Assembly (NCBI RefSeq): GCF_001277295.1
Contig: NZ_CP011456.1
Location: forward strand, 5,088,001-5,152,000
Direction of reading: 5' to 3'
DNA: 64,000 bases
DNA from: Anabaena sp. WA102
GTDB taxonomy: Bacteria; Cyanobacteriota; Cyanobacteriia; Cyanobacteriales; Nostocaceae
Part shown: positions 61,138 to 64,000 of the stretch, one piece after another
How positions within the stretch are numbered: the first letter of the stretch is position 1
Layout: each line of letters opens with the position of its first letter
The notes under the pieces: model-generated
What the model was told of the DNA's origin: nothing
Database searches by the model: none
The model's input: only the letters and a program-made list of their open reading frames with translations
Position numbers and translations under genes: made by a program

Positions 61138-61295
61138 GGATTGGGTAAAATAAGAGAACAAAGTTAATTGTAATTCTAGAACAATATTGTAGTCAGGGCT
61201 TCTAGCTAGTCCCCCCTTCCCAATCTCCACAATTCTCGTTTCTCGTTCCCAGTCTCTGACTGGGAATGCCATTTTAGAGGTTCTACCTCCAGTTA

Positions 61296-61417
61296 GGGAC
61301 TTCCAAGAAATAAATTATCCTGATTAACGAACCACAGAGGCGCAGAGGACACAGAGGAATAAGGGTTTGAGAGATTTTTGCGTTAGGTGGTTGAGTATTT
61401 TTTTATTTGGAAGTCCC
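61296..61417. mobile_element. 122-bp family A element, tandem copy 1
   Basis: Ends GGGACTTCCAA / TTGGAAGTCCC; TTA at 61293-61295 and 61418-61420. Confidence 0.9.
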
Positions 61418-61576
61418 TTATAATTGAGGCAGAGCCTCTTAACTGTATTCCCACGCGGAGCATGGGAACTAGAGAGTTCTCTATTTAAATAAGAGTTAAA
61501 TAAGGGAATTTTATCTTATTCCCTCGTTCCCAGTCTCTGACTGGGAATGCCATTTTAGAGGTTCTACCTCCAGTTA

Positions 61577-61698
61577 GGGACTTCCAAGAAATAAATTATC
61601 CTGATTAACGAACCACAGAGGCGCAGAGGACACAGAGGAATAAGGGTTTGAGAGATTTTTGCGTTAGGTGGTTGAGTATTTTTTTATTTGGAAGTCCC
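61577..61698. mobile_element. 122-bp family A element, tandem copy 2
   Basis: Same as the first copy, TTA at 61574-61576 and 61699-61701. Arose by the 281-bp duplication, not a separate insertion. Confidence 0.9.
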
Positions 61699-61824
61699 TT
61701 ATAATTGAGGCAGAGCCTCTTAACTGTATTCCCACGCGGAGCATGGGAACCAGAGAGTTCTCTATTTAAATAAGAGTTAAATAAGAGAATTTTATCTTAT
61801 TCCCTCGTGAGCAATAGATAATTA

Positions 61825-63531
61825 CTATAAATTACTAGGTACTGTTTTAAATTTATCTATTGAACCGAGAGAATAATCCTCTAATTTAAAATCAGCAAAA
61901 GGCTTTTTCTCTAATCTATCTCTTAATGCTTCATCTAATATTACCTCTTCAGCTTGTTTTTTGACACCAATGATAATAATACTACGTTGATAAGCTGTTG
62001 AATCAAGGCTTACTTGACAATCTTTTCTCTGAAATTGTCCCAGATTTAATAAGCGATAACCTTTAACACTGGATGTACTACTAAATATCTTTTTTCCTAA
62101 TAATTGGATTTGTTTAGAACGTTCTAAGGCGCGACTTTGTTCGGCGGTAATATCACCTTCGCAAGAAGCTGTTCCTACGGAAATAATCTCGCTGGGATTT
62201 TCCATGATTTTCTGAATTCCTTCTTGTTCTAAATTAGATTTTAAGGAATCAAGGGTAATAGTTTGATCATTATATTTAATTTGATATGTACTGCCTAATT
62301 GCCATTTATATTCCACTGATAAAACCGCAATATTAAATTCGGCAACTCTCCCTTGACTATCTTTTCCTTCTTCATAGGGAAAATAATCAACTTTGCCTTG
62401 TTTAACTGGTGCTTGTCCATAGTCAGGAGGTAAAGCCGCAAATTTGGTATTTCTAAATGCTAATGATACCCACCAAAGTAGTAATAAAGAAACTATTAAA
62501 GCTGCAAACCAGGATAATAATGGTAATTTTTCAGGTTGTTTTTGCGGGGTAATAACGGTATTATTGGTAGTTGGGTTATTAATTATTTCTGTTTTTCCTA
62601 ACCCGCCAATATTCACGGTTGCGGAGGTATTTCTTGTGAGGTTATCTTCAATTTCTGCTAATCTTCTAGAAATTTCTTCAGCATTGCTAGGACGTTGATT
62701 GACTGCCATTGACATTAACCAATCAATGAAATCTAATAATAATGGAGAAATATGATTGGCATGATGTCGCCATTGTAAAATATCTAAATGAGGATCATAC
62801 AATTGTTCGGGGGGAAATCCCGTTAATAAAAATACAAATGTCCGTCCTAAAGCAAAGAAATCTGATGAAGGTATGGCTTGTCCTTGCATTTGTTCTGGGG
62901 GACTATAACCTGATGATGAAATTGCTGTCATTCCCCCACCATTGGCTAAATAGGTTCTGGTAATTTCTCTGGCTGTACCAAAGTCAATTAATACTAATTG
63001 TCCATCTGGACGAATCATGATATTTGATGGTTTAATATCTCTATGTAGGTATTGTTGGTTATGAACTAAATCTAATATTTCTAATAGTTGTTTTAACCAG
63101 ACTATGGCTTGGGCTTCAGAAATGGGACGGTTTTGTTGTTGTTTTAACCATTGTTCTAAATTTGGTCCTTCAATTTTTTCCATCACCATACAATGCAAGA
63201 TGAGATTATTTCTGGTTTGATAGGGAAAATAACCTTCTGTTTGCGGAATACCAGGATGATTCAGTTGTTGTAAAACGTTGGCTTCTTGTTGAAATAGTGC
63301 TAAGGCTTTACTATCATTTGTTAATTCTTCTTTGAGGACTTTGAGGATTTTTGGGGTGTCTTGTTGATAGGCTTCGTAAATTTTGCCAAATCCAGTTTTA
63401 TCACTCAATAAACGTAATACTCGATAACGTCCTATCAATTCCAATTGAGAACCACAACTTTGACAAAAACGGTTTTCGTCATTATCTGGATGATTAGGTT
63501 GAGAACAAACTGGATTAATGCAAAGGCTCAT
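61825..63531 (-). CDS. 4-Cys-prefix Ser/Thr protein kinase
   Basis: 568 aa. N-terminal zinc-binding tip CINPVCSQPNHPDNDENRFC then QSCG. Kinase domain about 33-290: LLSDKTGFGKIYEAY (loop), ILKVLKEE (Lys), YLHRDIKPSNIMIRPDGQLV and LIDFGTAREITRTYL. A TM helix near 340-360 (WFAALIVSLLLLWWVSLAF) separates it from an outside C-terminal domain (about 375-568) of unknown type. A receptor-like Hanks kinase of the cyanobacterial Pkn/Spk family. Confidence 0.92.
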   Translation of the reverse strand: MSLCINPVCSQPNHPDNDENRFCQSCGSQLELIGRYRVLRLLSDKTGFGKIYEAYQQDTPKILKVLKEELTNDSKALALFQQEANVLQQLNHPGIPQTEGYFPYQTRNNLILHCMVMEKIEGPNLEQWLKQQQNRPISEAQAIVWLKQLLEILDLVHNQQYLHRDIKPSNIMIRPDGQLVLIDFGTAREITRTYLANGGGMTAISSSGYSPPEQMQGQAIPSSDFFALGRTFVFLLTGFPPEQLYDPHLDILQWRHHANHISPLLLDFIDWLMSMAVNQRPSNAEEISRRLAEIEDNLTRNTSATVNIGGLGKTEIINNPTTNNTVITPQKQPEKLPLLSWFAALIVSLLLLWWVSLAFRNTKFAALPPDYGQAPVKQGKVDYFPYEEGKDSQGRVAEFNIAVLSVEYKWQLGSTYQIKYNDQTITLDSLKSNLEQEGIQKIMENPSEIISVGTASCEGDITAEQSRALERSKQIQLLGKKIFSSTSSVKGYRLLNLGQFQRKDCQVSLDSTAYQRSIIIIGVKKQAEEVILDEALRDRLEKKPFADFKLEDYSLGSIDKFKTVPSNL

Positions 63532-63536
63532 AATAG

Positions 63537-63585
63537 GGAACAGGGAATAGGGAATAGGGAATAGGGAATAGGGGTAAGAGGTAAA
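63537..63585. repeat. GGGAATA tandem repeat
   Basis: Seven-base units gggaata repeated four or five times just upstream of the kinase start. Confidence 0.75.
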
Positions 63586-63647
63586 TATGTATCTTTAATT
63601 TTGCTTTCTACCAATTACCAATTACCAATTACTAATTTGAAATTATC

Positions 63648-64000
63648 TCATGTTTGTGATGCTAAAAAAGTGGCAACTGTTTGATTAAATTCTGTGGGGT
63701 TGCTTAGAAATGGCCAATGATTTCCGGGAACTTGACACAAACTTAAGTTCTTGAGGTTGGTTTTGTAGGGTTGAATTTGCCAATTTTGGCGGTTTACACC
63801 TTTTTCTGGTTGTATAAAGAGGGCAGGTGTGTCAATTGGGTGAATAAAACCTGGTACTTCCATAACTGCGTCAAAAATCCCGTCACGGGCGGCTATGGTA
63901 AATTTGCTACCCCAAGTCCCGTTGGGTTTTTGTTCAATTGCGGCTTGAAAAACTTGCTGTTGCAAAGAACTCCAATTTTGATATTGACTGAGTTGTTTAA
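63648..64000 (-). CDS. Alpha/beta hydrolase, 5' part outside the window
   Basis: C-terminal 117 codons seen. DTPALFIQPEKGVNRQNWQI and SLCQVPGNHWPFLSNPTEFN (with the catalytic His in GNHWPF) fit an alpha/beta hydrolase. The frame remains open upstream of the Met at 63965 to the window edge (SQYQNWSSLQQQVF), so the gene is partial. Product class tentative. Confidence 0.7.
   Translation of the reverse strand, partial: KQLSQYQNWSSLQQQVFQAAIEQKPNGTWGSKFTIAARDGIFDAVMEVPGFIHPIDTPALFIQPEKGVNRQNWQIQPYKTNLKNLSLCQVPGNHWPFLSNPTEFNQTVATFLASQT

Larger units (their letters stand above)
61244..61805. repeat. Tandem duplication, period 281 bp
   Basis: Unit starts CGTTCCCAGTCTCTGACTGG and ends TTTTATCTTATTCCCT. 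The GGGACTTCC of the contained elements begins at 61296 and 61577, exactly 281 bp apart. Confidence 0.9.
61138..61824. other. Duplicated repeat block before trpB
   Basis: Two nearly identical 281-bp units (61244-61524, 61525-61805), each with a 122-bp family A element. They differ at only a few bases (aactag/aaccag, aagggaatt/aagagaatt). No gene seen. Confidence 0.9.

Noticed and set aside
61138..61272. N-terminal extension of trpB
   Set aside because: Codons fall in the repeated block upstream; the family start at the GTG (TTTPLSP) is clear.

Overview
This window looks like chromosomal DNA of a filamentous, probably heterocystous cyanobacterium (order Nostocales, of the Anabaena/Dolichospermum/Nostoc type). 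The grounds are: low G+C, many HIP1 octamers (GCGATCGC), photosystem II small-subunit genes (psbK, psbM), a thylakoid TPM-domain protein, a hormogonium polysaccharide locus (hpsA with prepilin-like partners), a tRNA-Glu(UUC), many short palindromic repeats, and toxin-antitoxin and Uma2/Rpn-type nuclease genes of the kind that crowd such genomes. Genes lie on both strands in short runs. There is no rRNA operon, CRISPR array or prophage.

Layout. 0-8.6 kb: hpsA, two or three prepilin-like genes and a TPR protein, a putative polysaccharide secretion/surface locus. 8.7-12.5 kb: small proteins, a lipase-like hydrolase, a VOC protein, a degraded Rpn-nuclease region and a DUF92/VTE6-like membrane protein. 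12.7-16.1 kb: a parvulin-type isomerase and an HlyB-like ABC exporter with a degenerate C39 domain (type I secretion). 16-24 kb: ROK kinase, sucrase/ferredoxin-like protein, two small membrane proteins, TPM protein, cobH/cbiC, dapB. 24.1-25.9 kb: toxin-antitoxin island with a decayed duplicate. 26.1-30.5 kb: a coiled-coil/formylglycine-generating-enzyme-fold protein whose C-terminus looks like a diversity-generating-retroelement variable region, a His/Ser-rich protein, and a DUF3782 nuclease-like gene between direct repeats of the cobS end. 30.5-38.9 kb: cobS, tgt-psbK, a 2Fe-2S ferredoxin, psbM, a universal stress protein, a lipoprotein deacetylase, an HNH nuclease and small conserved genes. 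39.1-40 kb: a histidine-kinase pseudogene broken by a 109-bp mobile element. 40-64 kb: mostly housekeeping and metabolic genes (AarF-like kinase, Na+/H+ antiporter, aldo/keto reductase, HIT, ComM/YifB, nucleoside phosphorylase, murA, RNase D-like, CAP protein, trpB, Ser/Thr kinase, partial hydrolase), two tRNAs and three Uma2 genes.

The most striking feature is layered small-element activity in the spacers. A transposase-less element with ends GGGACTTCCAA / TTGGAAGTCCC occurs in three 122-bp copies and one 109-bp copy, each flanked by a 3-bp direct duplication. One copy interrupts a kinase gene in a way that can be undone in frame, one sits inside another element with ends TAAGTAGGTG, and two lie in a 281-bp tandem duplication. 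Other repeat families (named A to F in the features) sit right against stop codons. All calls come from reading the sequence. No database search was run, so family names rest on recognised motifs.
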